From Neonectria sp. B-13 (Eukaryota; Ascomycota; Sordariomycetes; Hypocreales; Nectriaceae): DNA of 64,000 nt. The notes below the pieces were generated by a model. The model saw nothing but the letters and a program-made list of their open reading frames with translations, did no database searches and was not told the DNA's origin. The translations under genes and the position numbers were made by a program. The stretch covers positions 620,001 through 684,000 of the forward strand of contig NOKP01000003.1 in NCBI GenBank assembly GCA_002682825.1. The letters are read 5' to 3'. This document shows, piece by piece, positions 1 through 14,035 of this stretch; position 1 is the stretch's first letter, and each line of letters begins with the position of its first letter.

Positions 1-1804
1 ACCCCTCGGCCGGGTTTTAAGCGACAGACTCGCCGGCCGCTGAAGACGATGACTCGAGTGGCCCCGTTTGCCTTTCAGCCAGTTTCTTCAAGCATGTGCT
101 GTACAGTAAGTACGAAGTACTCCTCGTCCTGGATGTGAACGCCAGGAAAAGTAAAGCCTCGGCCATGATGATCCCGGATTCGCCATCTCCTCCCGTTCCG
201 TCTCCCGCCTCCGGTCTCCGGTCTCCCGTTTCCCATCTCCCATCCCTCCGGAACAACCCAACCCTCACTACAACCCCTCTTCGACCTCCATTCGAACCAA
301 AAACAGCAGACATTATATCCCCCATCACACCATGTCGCTCCAACCTTCCCCTCATTCAACCCCAGGTTTGTCTTCTTCCGCCCCCATCTCGGCTACACCC
401 CGAACGAGAGTCCCCAGAAACGACCCCCAGTCTCTCCATACTCCAGACGCCCTTCTCCATTTCCCCGCGACCCTCACGCCTCAGCGCCCCACCATTCCCT
501 GCATCCACGGTTCCACGTCTGTGTGAGCCGTGGAAGTCTGGACTCTGGAGGCTTGGAGATGCTGTCTGTTACTCTGTCACTCTTTCACTGATAGGCACAT
601 GCACGAGCTGGGCCGGTACCCCTTCGTAGTCATTCCCGGCCTCCATGGCGCTCTCCCGAAGCCACCATGCACATGATTCTATATGAGACAACACACGTGG
701 GCGTTTCGGGGTCGTAGAGGTTCCGTTGTGGAATATGTAGACAGTTGAGGTCCTGTTCAGTACATGACCGTACTCTCCGCATGTACAACATGCCCTCGAA
801 ATGCTGACCACCGGCCGGCCGGACCATCCACTATGGCTTCGAGGAGGCGTAATCACAAGGACCGGGTGCGCTGGCCGGCCGGCTCCTCTATCCAGCTTCA
901 CTCCATCCAGCTTCACTCTTTCCGGCTCCTCTCCCCGGCCTCACTCCTCCTTGCTTGATCAGTCGCACGTGCTATATCTCTCATCTCGAACGATGCCACC
1001 TCACTCTAGAATCCATCTGCAAGTATACTCCCTACCCCAGACTTACCCCGACTTCTTCCGGAACCACCTCCAAGCCCAGTTGCTCCAAGGAATATGCCGT
1101 TCAGCCCGTCCCATGCCCTTCCTTCCCCTTTCGTCCATCTGCTTCGTCTCTCGGTGTAATTGCGACAGGCTGATCCTCTAGCTTCCCCCATCAACATCCC
1201 GGCCAACATGAGACCACTCAAGTGTTCTCGGGTTAATGCCGCGTTCTGCTGTGTTATATGGGAACCATCGAGTGGCGAGCATCTTATCTCGCAAGGATCG
1301 ACTTGGTCTCTTACCCGACTCGGGTCCCTCTTTGGGAGCACTTCCAGAGAACGGACCGAGGGATCAGCTGTCGAGCGTATCATCAGCTAACCAGCAGTCA
1401 AAGCTCCAGAGTTAGGCTCATCCCACTCAAGTCGTCACCACCTGGCCGACAACGCACTGAACCATCAGGCTTACTCGGGCTGAAATCATCAACCCATATC
1501 CAAATGGTCTCGAACAGCCTATCGTCATGTGCAACTACCCCGATCAACCCATACCCAGGGAGTCTCGAACAGTCGGTCGTCATGGTCAACAGCCCCCCTG
1601 AGTATCTACAACAGGCGTCACTTCAGGGCAACCCGAAAATTGGTCAACTGTGCAATTTAGGGTCATTTGGCATCCAGTTCAAGTAGCTTTTGCCTCGTTT
1701 CATACATTAACATCAGTCATCTCATAGTCTGCGAGACACGCCTTTGTCCCTCGGCGGCACCCTGCCAGGAGCTACAACGCTCTTGTCCCATTCCTCCTTT
1801 TTCT
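1..1804. other. Intergenic, no supported gene
   Basis: The left part (about 170-530) is pyrimidine-rich on the + strand, as in fungal promoters and leaders. An ATG in good context at 332 opens a 64-codon frame rich in Ser, Pro and Thr, but nothing downstream extends it into a recognisable protein. I do not call a gene. The 1489-1598 stretch holds an imperfect 55 bp tandem duplication, listed separately. The last 100 bases should be the 3' untranslated region of the glucose-6-phosphate isomerase gene. Confidence 0.5.
1489..1598. repeat. Imperfect 55 bp tandem duplication
   Basis: The words TCAACCCATA, GTCTCGAACAG and CGTCATG recur in the same order 55 bp apart (first copy from 1489, second from 1544). 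The copies have diverged by scattered substitutions. The repeat lies outside any supported gene. Confidence 0.7.
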
Positions 1805-3657
<1,853 letters not shown>

Positions 3658-5797
3658 CTTGACGGTCGAGGGAGATGAGAGGGTAGATGGCAACTGTGAG
3701 AGACGGTCGAGAGATTAGATTGGGTTATTGAGAAGAAGCAGAATGGAAGAATGGGTTGCGGGACGGAGAAGTGCGAGTGAGTACGAGTAAAGGTGGGAGA
3801 GGAGGAAAGAGTAGGAGACGGAGGATAAGTATGGAGGAGACGGAGGAGGATGATGTGATGTGATATTGCAGGTAGTGCAGGTGGTGCAGGTAGTGCAAAT
3901 GGAAGGTCCGAATAGCACCTCCTTCCCGGAGGTCTCTACCCGGAGGTCCCTGCCCTCACCTCGCCTCGTTCGCACCTCAGGTGGGCGTGGCGCGGAGGGA
4001 ACGGGGAAGGAGCGTTATGCGGCGCCGGCGGAACAGGGAGCGTGGGGCATGAGGCCACCGAGCGTGCGTTTCCAGACGACGTATGTCATGACGGGAGAGT
4101 GACCAGACGTACCTTTTGGGGGGGAATAATGGTAATTCAGCAAGCGGAAATCCCAGGCGGGAAGAGAGGTTTCTTAGCGATGGTGCGAGATGCAAGATGA
4201 GGGAGGAAGAGAGGAGAAGGAGGGTTTGCGAGAGATGTGAAAGCTGAGCTGCCAGGATGGAGCGGAGATGGGGAGAGGAGGGGTGATGAGTGGTGGTGGT
4301 GGGGAGGGGCTTTCGTCGGTGTTGTGAGTTCCGTCTTGCAAGTGGCCTCAATTTCAACACGCTACTACACTACGTAGGAGCCGTCATCGGAAACGCTTCA
4401 TCCTCTGTGTTTTCCTTGGTCTCTGGTATTTCTGGTAAATGACTGCCTGCTCCTCCCTACAGTAATTAGTACCTACTTACCCTCCATACTTGCTCCCCCA
4501 GGTACACAAGGGAAACTTGTTGGGGGTGTGTAGCAGCAGCTATCGAGACGCGAGCTACCTACGTGCGTAACCCCGCCGAAGCTGTCTTAGCTTGCCAATC
4601 CTTAGCCCCTCCAATGGCAGGCGGCTGGGCTTCGCTGCCCGTTCGGTCCATGCGTCGGATGCCAGCCTCCACTCAACTCCAATGTCTGACATCTCTCCAT
4701 GCTTGGACATTGATCACTCAGCAGACAGTCTCGATTTCATCACCATGACCAACTCCTTGTCATCCTGAACACGGAGATATCTCGTTTTACTCACTCATTC
4801 ATTCGCATACCAACCGTTAAACTCGGGGTTCTGCTTATTGATCCCGTTGCTCACCATCGCCAATTCCTCCATTTCCATGTCTCTCTACCGCCGCCCCCAC
4901 CCCTCCACCTCCACTCTCTTCCATCTCCGCCGCCGTCTCCGGCTCCGGCGTCGACGCCGACCGCACAATGCATTTCCGTCATGCCCTTGCCCGACCTCAT
5001 TAGCGTCTCACTGACACACCGCGGTGACCATCGCGATTCCCAAATTCCTCGTCTGCTTTCTACACCTCTCGTCTCTTGCCGCTCGGCGCCTCGGGCATCT
5101 CGCCGAGGTGGCCACATCTAGGCTCTAGACCCGCATCACTCAGCCATTACTGCTTTTCTAGCATCGCTTTTAGCATGTTTTCACTCTGGCGTCTCTAAGT
5201 GGGTGACCATATTCGTAGTCCCAAAACCTCATTTTCACTGACCCACCCCCAACTTCGACGTGCCAAGTACCGTAGCAGGCATGTGCTCGGATGTCTTCAC
5301 GTTGAGCCATTCAAAAATAACTCCCATGTCCGATGTCCCATTTTCAGGTGGCATAAAGTACTGTATAATAGAGACAGAAAGAGCAACACCAGTCATGACA
5401 CCAAGACCTAATCAAAACCCAATATCATGAGCAAACGTACATCCTTGTTTTATACTCAAGGCCTCGCCCTTCTTCAAGGCTTGATCCTATCTAACTCATC
5501 TAGCCTCTTCACCTTCACCCCTCCTGTCCGCCCAAGATCGTGATCCTATCGGCGGCGAGACTCTTCTTCCTCATCCACGCACATCTGCGCCCGCCCATCA
5601 GGCTCAATCATCATCATGTAAGGGGAGCATGTTGAGCTTGCTCGTTCTGCTTGTCAAACGAGCCGCCTTCCGGACTCGAGCCTGCTCGCCGTCTATTCTC
5701 ACTTGCGGCCTTGCAAGACTACCATCCCTCCCTCACCCTGACGTCAAGAATCATGCATCCCCACCAACCCCTGGTCCAACACCATGCCAACCGCCAT
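3658..5797. other. Intergenic: pgi1 promoter and Sch9 downstream region
   Basis: Minus-strand pyrimidine tracts at about 3700-3860 and 4150-4350 belong to the isomerase leader and promoter. A 9 bp unit (TGCAGGTAG and variants) is repeated four times at about 3868-3903. From 4,400 to 5,797 I see only short frames with no recognisable protein. The last part is probably the 3' region of the kinase gene. Confidence 0.5.
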
Positions 5798-7978
5798 CTA
5801 TCGGTTGTCGTTCATGCTTCCGACAAACGAGGGGTCCTTGACACTCCCGCCAGCATCTCCCAGGCCAGCAATCGGGCGGTTGTAGCTGAATCCCTGGAAC
5901 TGGTTCTGCATGGTCTGCGACAACATCGGGCCATCGACGTATGAATCTTTGGGAACCTCGGAAGTGAACTCGGGATCAAAGTTGCCAGTGTCCAGTGCAT
6001 CCGCCTGCAAAATCCGAGTCAATACACAAACTACGAAGCGAGGAGGGATGTTTACTTACCACATTGGGCTTGAAAGTAGGCTCGTACTTGCGCTGGAGCA
6101 GCTTGCGCCAGTCGATGGCGTGGAAGAAGGGGTGCGCCTTGATCTCGGCCGAACCATTGGCACCCAGTCGCTCCTCGGGGTTACGGTTCAGGAGCTTCGT
6201 CAAAAGGTCCTTGGCCGCAGGGGGTACCACGTCCGAGAAGTGGAGCGGCTCCGACAGAATCTTGCGGTACATCTCGTTAGTGTTCTCGTCGTAGAAGGGA
6301 GGCAGGCCCGTCAACATCTCGTAGAGCAAAACTCCCAGGGTCCACCAGTCGACCGTCTTGTTGTAGCCTTGTCCCATGAGCAGCTCGGGTGCCAGGTATT
6401 CGGGAGTACCACAGAAGGTGTTAGTCCGGTCCTCATCCTTCATGTCCAGCTTGCAGAGACCGAAATCGCACAGGGCGATGTGGCCCTGGTAATCAAGGAG
6501 AATGTTCTCGGGCTTAAGATCGCGGTAGATGACGTTAAATCCGTGGAGGCATTCCAGGGCGCATAGCAGCTCCGCCGTGTAGAATCGGGATCGGTTGACA
6601 TCAAATCGGTGCTCCTTCTGCAGGTGATGGAAGAGCTCGCCTCCATTGACCAGTGCCAGAACAAAGTAGAGCTTCTCTGGTGACTGGAAGCTGAACTTGA
6701 GCGGGACGATGAATGGGTTGTTGATCTGCGCCAGCACAGACCGTTCCGCCAGGGTGTGAGCCACTTCAGATCGAGAAATGATGTGTGCCTTGCGGATTGT
6801 CTTGAGAGCGTAGATTCGGTTTGTGTCCTTCTTGCGCACCTGCATGACCTTGCCGAAACTGCCCTTGCCAATGACCTTGAGCAGCTCAAAGTCCTCAATC
6901 TTGAGCTTTCCAGCCCGCGTCTCCACGTACTCCACGCCGATCTTAATCCTACCGGTGCCGTACTGGACGTCAACCCACTCGGCACCACGGTGGCCTTGTC
7001 CCTTGTGACGGGCCGCATGCTCGGCCACTGCCTTCTCGCGGTCCTTCTTGCTCGCCTTCGGGTCCTCCACGAACGGCTGTCGCTCCTCGAACCGGGGGTT
7101 GATACGAGCCACGCCCAGGAAGATGTCTTGGCTACGTCCCGACCCTGGGGGGGCGGCAGGGTTGCGCATGTATAGATGAATCACCAGCTCCGTCACTCTT
7201 GAAACATCGAACTTATACTGGGTGTTGCCGCCCGCCCACAGAGGGTTCTCTGGGTTGCCGTCGACAGAGTTGACAAAGACCTGGACTTTGTCGAAATCAA
7301 GAAGAGCATACGGCATGTACTTGCCAGAGATTCGACCGTGGTTGGTCGGGATGCCACTAAAGCCGCCGGCGGACGAGTGTGGTCGATTGGCTCCATTGAT
7401 GTAAGAACCTGGGACGCGTGATGAGGAGGTCGGTCGCACGGAGCCGGCCATGTTCAGGGCACTGCCCGAGGAAACCGAGCCTTGGTGTGACGATGCGAGA
7501 GCATTTCGATGTTGCTCTGGCAAGGAGAATCCGTGGCCTTCGTGAAGAGTGACAACAAGGATACCGGGCTTGGGGGGCTTAACGACAGGTGCTTGCGTCA
7601 TGGCCTCGGAGGCGGCTGGACTAAGGTCAGTTTGGCGAACAACAACAAACATGCTACCACGCCGAGCACTCACCGATAGCGTTGTCGGTTGCCGGGTTTA
7701 CAGCGCCCGCGCTCGGTTGACCCTTTCCATCCTTATCTGTGATGGTAGAGGTGGACGGCGATCGGGAAAAGGGGCTCAGAGGGCCGAGATGGGTTTCCTT
7801 TAACTCTAGAAGTCATTGTTAGCCTTGGGCAGTCGGCCACGCGAGAGGTGAGGTCGAGCGGCGGTCGGATGGCTGAGCTTGAATCGGGCAGAAGTGATGG
7901 GTGAAGAGAGGGCAAGAGAGAAAGAGAGTGAGACAGCGAGGAGTAGGACGTACTCTTGGTGAGGTTCCACGACGACAT
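5798..7978 (-). CDS. sch9: AGC-family serine/threonine kinase Sch9 (C2 + kinase)
   Basis: TORC1-linked nutrient and stress kinase, the fungal S6K/Akt-like Sch9. Four exons: 7978-7954 (only 25 nt, MSSWNLTK), 7805-7674, 7615-6060 and 6004-5798, giving 639 aa. Domains in order: a Ser/Pro-rich N terminus; a C2-like domain (about residues 65-240, containing PGILVVTLHEG and FDVSRVTELVIHLYM); a kinase domain (from about 265) with P-loop GKGSFGKV, catalytic YRDLKPEN, CDFG and activation loop TFCGTPEYLAPE; an AGC C-terminal tail; and hydrophobic motif FQGFSYN encoded in the last exon. The activation-loop Thr (PDK1 site) and hydrophobic-motif Ser (TORC1 site) are both present. The middle exon alone would give a misleading start and end. 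The short first exon and last exon restore the conserved termini. Neighbouring housekeeping genes are unrelated. Confidence 0.95.
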
Positions 7979-10176
7979 GATTGCGACTGGGCCAGCGAGG
8001 TATTTGCGAAGGGCTCAGTAGTGTCGGGGTGCCAGGTCGACGACGATGCCGACGAGGTTCCGGGAGAGGCGTCGATGGAAAGCCAGGCGACGAGGTGTGC
8101 TCTGGGCAGGCTGAGGAGAGTCTGAGCAAGCACTGGCGTGATGGCGTGGCGATGCGATGCGGCCGTTGGGCTCAGAGAGGTGGGCGATTTGTAACCCCGC
8201 AGACACGAACGGACAGGCGTAGTCGGGTGGAGCAGAGGAGGATTGACGATGCGAGGAACCGCAGGGCGACGGCGACGGCGACGGCGATGGCGATGGCGAC
8301 GGTGGAGGAGGAGGAGGAGACGAGGTTGGAAGATAGAAGGGGAAAGAGTCGGAGAAATCGATGCTGTTGGAGAGGGAGTGTTTCGAGGTTGGGAGGTTTG
8401 GATCGATGTCGGAGGTCGAAAGAAGAGGGAGGCGAAGCAGAAGTAGCGAGTAAGTACTTGACGGAGGACGGGCCAGGATGGGAGAAAGGGATGATGAAAT
8501 CCAGGGCACATCAGATTGCGGCTTAGGTGGTTTGGGTGGCAATGGGTTAGTGGATGGACAGTGGACGGACAGTGGACGGACAGTGGACGGACAGCGGCCC
8601 AGTGGACGGATAGAGGCCTAGACTCCAGCGGACAGCACCTAACTTGGTCCAGCCCAGCAGCCCGGGCAGGCAGGGCAGTGGGCGAAGCGGAGTGGACCAC
8701 GCTACCCCGGGCCAGGCGGCTGACACTCGCACTGTGACGGGGGTTAGTCTCAGAACCAGTTGCTGCGGGCGGCCCGCCAAGGTTGGATGTCAGTATACAG
8801 TGCGCTTGGCCCCCAATGCTGAACATTTTACTGTACTGTGTGACCCGCATCGAACGCCCGTGAGCCCGTGGCCTTGCTGGTCGTTCTCGGTTGAGCAGCC
8901 ACTGTCCAATGCAATGTCAGAGAGCCCTGCTGGAGGGCTGATGAGATGAAGGACGTAATTACACGTAACAGGAGTCAGGACTTAGGACATTAGCCGTCGG
9001 GTGTTTTGTTCGAGATTTGCGCTGCCCAACGAGTGGGAGCCTAGGGCATCTGAGTGGTGAACTGTACAGCCACAGTTCGAGAGTGCCTTGCGTGGCACGC
9101 AAGCCATCCGTCCATGCTTTTTGTCCCCGACAGCCAAATCGCGGTGGGGAACTGTTCGTGATGGTGGAACAATTGCTTATTATAGGAAGCACAACTGTGC
9201 AAGTGTGCATCTCGCAATAAACACAAAGCAGCTAGGCCATGCTGCGTCGACGCGTGGTGGAGGTGGACCATGCGTGTATGGATGGATATGTGGGCATTGT
9301 CATTCACTGATGGCGAAGCTAACTGGCTCAGCTGAACCACCCGACATTAGGGAGAGGTGCGTCTCTGGCCTGCCAACTCCGCGAACTAGTTGCTTGGGGA
9401 AGATGTCTATTTTGGATACGAGGAGAGAGGCATCCAATGATGGCCGTGTAATCTGTGCAAGCTCCCTCCCCTTTTATTGTACCAACAAAGTAGTATGTTG
9501 ATTGCGGGCAACTGGTTGAGATTCGAAGATGAGGACCTGACGGCCGGTGAAGATAGTAACACGGCCAAGTGTTTAGACAGCTTCTCTAACTTAAGAGAGC
9601 CACCTAGATGAAGGAAACAACTTCTGAGAACATCTTGAGCTTCAATTGATCTCATAGGAGAGTCGGATGAATTGCACTTAGTTTGGACGAATATTGCTCC
9701 TCTTTACCACGTAGCACTGCGACTACCCTAGACTTTAGTACCGGCGCCCCTTTTCTTGGGGAGCACCGCAGCAATCAGCCACGGTAGCCCCCTTGCGATA
9801 AGGAGGTGGGGGCCTGACACATCAGGCCGAAATCTTGTGGCCACTGGCCGTCTGGCAACCTGGCAAGAGCCGCAGGACACATTTTCGAGAAGCTCGAAAT
9901 TCATGTGCAACAGGAGCTCCAAGCTGCTGCCAAACCCAGGATTTACGATTGACGCTGTAGACGGCCTCTATCTCCACTGTTCCCCTCCGACCTCCAACCT
10001 CCAACCCACCGCGACGCACCCAAAGCACCCTCTGTAGCACTTGCATGGTGGCCGTTTCTAGGGACTCCAGCCGCTGACCCCACTACGAAGTACGTGCTTC
10101 GACATCACCGCCCTGGGCCCGTAGCCTGGACAGCTTGCCTCTTCACCTCTGCGACACTGCGACAACCACCGCCACG
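7979..10176. other. Intergenic: divergent sch9 / COPI beta-prime promoter region
   Basis: On the minus strand 7,979-8,540 is CT-rich and intron-like signals occur, consistent with a long kinase 5' leader. A long minus-strand frame here (to about 8850) is Ser/Pro low-complexity and is rejected as coding. The 8551-8610 minisatellite is listed separately. From 8,650 to 10,176 I see no gene. The final 150 bases are the leader of the coatomer gene. Confidence 0.5.
8551..8610. repeat. 11 bp minisatellite (CAGTGGACGGA)
   Basis: The unit CAGTGGACGGA starts at 8559, 8570 and 8581, followed by a degenerate unit and another copy at 8600. A related unit precedes them. The array lies about 570 bp upstream of the Sch9 start codon. 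Confidence 0.85.
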
Positions 10177-13099
10177 ATGAAGTTAGACGTCAAGGTCAGT
10201 ACCGCGCTGGCTCTCGGATGCGCCTCTGCAACTCCTCCATGACGAAGCTGTTTTCCGCTTTCCTCTGCCCCGTCTCCCTCGTCTCCCCTGGACACGTCGT
10301 CGCCCACCGTCCCGCCCGCCCATCCCAGTTGCGATCCCCAAGCTGACAACTCCTTGCGACAACAGCGCCAGCTCTATGCTCGCAGTGAGCGAGTCAAGGG
10401 CATTGACTTCCATCCCCATGAGCCATGGATCCTCACCACCCTCTACAGCGGTATGCTCTAGCCGCCGCCTCATGGCGAGGTGCACCCTGAAGCTGACCGT
10501 CCCTACAGGCCACGTCTACATCTGGTCCTACGAGACGCAGCAGATCGTCAAGACCTTCGAGCTCACCGATGTTCCTGTCCGCGCGGGCCGCTTCATTGCC
10601 AGGAAGAACTGGATCGTCTGCGGATCCGACGACTTCCAACTACGTGTCTACAACTACAACACCTCCGAGAAGATCACCTCGTTTGAGGCCCACCCCGACT
10701 ACATCCGAGCGATCGCCGTCCATCCCACGCAGCCCTTTGTGCTTACCGCCTCCGATGACATGACCATCAAGCTGTGGGACTGGGAGAAGGGTTGGAAGTG
10801 CGTCCAGGTCTTCGAGGGCCACGGTCACTATGTCATGGGCCTCGCCATCAACCCCAAGGACACCAACACCTTTGCCTCCGCTTGTCTCGATCGAACCGTT
10901 AAGATCTGGAGCCTGGGATCCTCAACTCCCAACTTCACCCTTGAAGCCCACGAGACCAAGGGTGTCAACCATGTCGACTACTACCCCCACTCCGACAAGC
11001 CTTACCTTCTGACTACCTCCGACGACCGGACGGTCAAGATTTGGGACTACACCACCAAGTCCCTGATTGCCACCCTTGAGGGACACACCAACAACGTCTC
11101 CTTTGCCTGTTACCACCCCGAGTTGCCCGTCATCATTTCTGGTTCCGAGGACGGCACCATCAGAATATGGCACGCCAACACCTACCGATTCGAGCAGTCG
11201 CTCAACTACAGCCTTGAGCGAGCATGGTGTGTGTCGTACCAGAAGGGCAAGCAGGGCATTGCTGTGGGTTTCGACGATGGTGCTGTTGTGGTCAAGCTGG
11301 GCCGAGAGGAGCCTGCTGTGTCAATGGACCCTTCTGGCAAGCTTATCTGGGCCAGACACAACGAGGTTGTTTCTGCCATCATCAAGGGAGGAGGTGAGTT
11401 CGTCCCTGATCCCATTGCTGCGTCATACTAACACAGGATAGATGCCTCCGTCAAGGACAACGAGCCGATCTCGCTCCCCACCAAGGACCTCGGCACCTGT
11501 GAGGTGTACCCCCAGACCCTGATTCACTCTCCCAACGGCCGTTTTGTCGCTGTGTGTGGCGATGGCGAGTACATCATCTACACTGCTCTAGCTTGGCGCA
11601 ACAAGGCCTTCGGATCGGCATTGGACTTTGCATGGGCCTCCAAGGACAACAGCAATGACTTCGCCATCCGGGAGTCTCCCATGAGCGTCAAGTTGTATAA
11701 GAACTTTGTCGAGAAGAGCGGAGGCTTGGATGTCGGTTTCCAGGCCGAGCGACTTCATGGTGGAGTGCTGCTTGGTGTCACTGGACAGGGCGGTGTTTCG
11801 TTCTTCGACTGGACCACGGGCGGCTTGGTGCGAAGAATCGAGGTCGAGCCCAAGGAGGTTGGTACTCCAGAACGAAGACAACGAAGTGAGAGATTGCTAA
11901 TGGGGTTTAGGTCTACTGGTCGGACAGCGGAGAGCTAGTGGCGATTGCCTGCGAGGATACCTTCTACGTTCTGCGGTTCTCGCGTGAGAACTACGCTGAA
12001 GCCGTGCAAGCTGACCAAGTGGAGGAGGATGGCGTGGAGGCTGCTTTTGAGGTCATTACAGACATCAGCGAAACGTGAGTGACCCAGGCCGATTCACCGT
12101 GGACGCGGGACTAACAAAGACAGCGTGCGAACTGGCGAGTGGGTTGGCGACTGCTTCATCTACACCAACAGCACGAACCGGCTCAACTACCTCGTGGGTG
12201 ACCAAACCTACACCGTGTCTCACTTCGACAAGTCCATGTACATTCTCGGCTACATTCAACGCGATTCTCGAATCTACCTCGCGGACAAGGATGTTGGCGT
12301 TACATCGTTCTCCCTGTCACTACCGGTTCTGGAGTACCAGACGCTTGTACTTCGAGAGGACATGGAGACGGCTGCGGAGCTGCTCCCAACTATTCCACAG
12401 GATCAGCTGAACAAGATTGCCCGCTTCTTGGAGGGTCAAGGCCACAAGGAGCTTGCTCTGGAGGTGGCTACGGATCCTGAGCACAAGTTCGACCTTGCGC
12501 TTGGATTGAACCAGCTCGAGGTTGCGCTGGAGCTCGCTCGCGAGGCCGATGTCGACCACAAGTGGAAGACTGTCGGAGACGCTGCGCTGGCGGCTTGGGA
12601 AGTGACGCTCGCCGCGGAGTGCTTTACGCACGCTAAGGACCTGGGCTCCCTGCTCCTGTTGCACTCATCGACTGGCGACCGCGAGGGTCTGGCTGCACTG
12701 GCAGCGCAGGCGCAAGAAGCCGGCTCGCACAACGTTGCCTTCTCATGCCGCTGGCTGCTTGGTGATATCGAGGGCTGCACGCAGGTGCTGAAGCAGACGG
12801 GCCGACTTGCCGAGGCAGTGCTGTTCGCTCAGACTTACAAGCCTAGCATGACGGTGCCGGTTGTGGCGGAGTGGAAGGAGCACCTGGAGAAGAACAAGAA
12901 GGGACGGGTTGCTAAGCTGATTGGCGTTCCGACGGAGGACACAGACCTGTTTCCCGAGTGGGATGCGTGGTTGACGCTTGAGAGCGAGGGTGGTGGTGGC
13001 GTAGAAGAGACGAAGGCGATTGAGGCGGATGAGGATGTCAATGGGCAAGCCGAGGGAACAGAGGAGGAGGAGAGCGAGGAGAGTGAGGATGACAAGTAG
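10177..13099 (+). CDS. sec27: Coatomer subunit beta-prime (COPB2 / Sec27)
   Basis: Component of the COPI coat that drives retrograde Golgi-to-ER transport and recognises dilysine cargo through its WD40 propellers. Six exons: 10177-10194 (18 nt, MKLDVK), 10366-10450, 10509-11393, 11442-11857, 11911-12074 and 12124-13099, giving 847 aa. The N-terminal half shows WD40 repeats ([26 protein letters not shown]). The second half is the helical solenoid typical of beta-prime ([24 protein letters not shown] region at about 590-620). The C terminus ends in an acidic Glu/Ser/Asp tail ([12 protein letters not shown]). In exon 4 an AG four bases upstream would create an immediate stop, so the acceptor at 11440-11441 is chosen. 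The fourth intron uses a weaker GTTGGT donor and is the least certain junction. Confidence 0.95.
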
Positions 13100-13668
13100 G
13101 GTCTTGCAGTTCGTTCTGGCAGGCGTGCTTAGACAGGAATGGTGCAGAAAAGGCTGGCTTCATTTTCCGTTGGGGGTTGCCACGGGGCATCAATGAGTAT
13201 AATGAGAGATAAGAGAAAAGATGTACTACCTACTCACTGTCTGTTTGATGTTGGGTGAGATGTTTATTGTGTGCAAACTCAGCCTGAGGGTTGTAAAGCC
13301 TCGAAGTGGCTTGTACGGCCAGAATAGAACAGACCCCGGGATAAGTGTCCCTCAAAGCCATGGTCTAGGCTACTTAGGAATTACAGACCGCTCCCTACCT
13401 CGTACATTGGTGTGAGGCTTGGGCTGGGGCTGAATATTGGCTGAATATTGACTGGCCGCGGGCGTTTGTTGTGAGTGGCTGGTGGCTGGCGCTGCTGTTA
13501 CGCGGGAATTATTTAAGCGACGCGCCGAACGTTTGGGCGACTACTCCGTACACCGTACTCAGGACAGGACCCATTCGCAGCCCGTGTTGATTGTCTGCAG
13601 CTTTGTTTCTTGTCCTTCCCTCCCCCAAATACCCACCTCCCTGAAAAGCAAACGCCTCGAGCGAAAAG
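13100..13668. other. Intergenic: promoter of the small Cys-rich gene
   Basis: Holds the coatomer 3' region and the upstream region of the small gene at 13669. An 11 bp tandem (GCTGAATATTG twice, about 13429-13450) and a TATA-like TTATTTAAG at about 13509-13517 are the only noticeable items. No coding sequence is supported. Confidence 0.5.
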
Positions 13669-14035
13669 ATGCCTGCCGTCGAAGCCCCCAAGAAGCACGC
13701 GCCCATGGAGATGGCGTCGTCCAGCCAGATGGAGCCGCGGATTGTTGACCAGCAGCCCGTAAGTCCGACTCTTTGTTTCTCTGTCTCTCTCTCTCCGCCC
13801 GTCGTCGGCCCCTGAACCCGATGACTCGCTGGCGGTCTGTGACTGGACAACGACGGCCCCGGAACTTAAGCATGAATGATAGCCTCTCGCTTGGCGTTCG
13901 TTTGCTGACTGCAAGACACAGGCCTCGGAGCCTCGCCCGGACGCCGAGCCGCAGATGACGATGCGCGGTGGTGGCTTCAACCTGGGATGCGACTGCTGCC
14001 ACGGATCGTGCCGCTTCAACAAGCACTGCTGCTAG
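13669..14035 (+). CDS. 67-residue protein with Cys-rich C terminus
   Basis: Two exons, 13669-13758 and 13922-14035. The intron has a GTAAGT donor and a CACAG acceptor and is unusually long (163 nt) for so small a gene. The first exon encodes a hydrophilic, Met/Pro-rich segment that starts MPAVEAPKKHAPMEM. The second encodes an acidic linker, then MRGGGFNLG, then six cysteines in the pattern C-x-C-C-x3-C-x5-C-C ending the protein. There is no signal peptide or membrane helix. The terminal Cys cluster recalls CYSTM-type or metal/lipid-modified tails, but the hydrophobic CYSTM core is missing, so no function is assigned. Support for the model comes from clean splice sites, the well-placed start and the organised Cys tail. 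It is too short to be found by ORF length alone. Confidence 0.7.

Noticed and set aside
96..629. 177-codon + strand frame at the left end
   Set aside because: Pro/Ser/Leu-rich reading of a CT-rich promoter-like tract with no domain and no splice continuation.
7819..8850. 343-codon minus-strand frame upstream of sch9
   Set aside because: Ser/Pro/Arg-rich translation of a pyrimidine-rich leader. No recognisable protein, and it overlaps the true first exon of sch9 in another frame.
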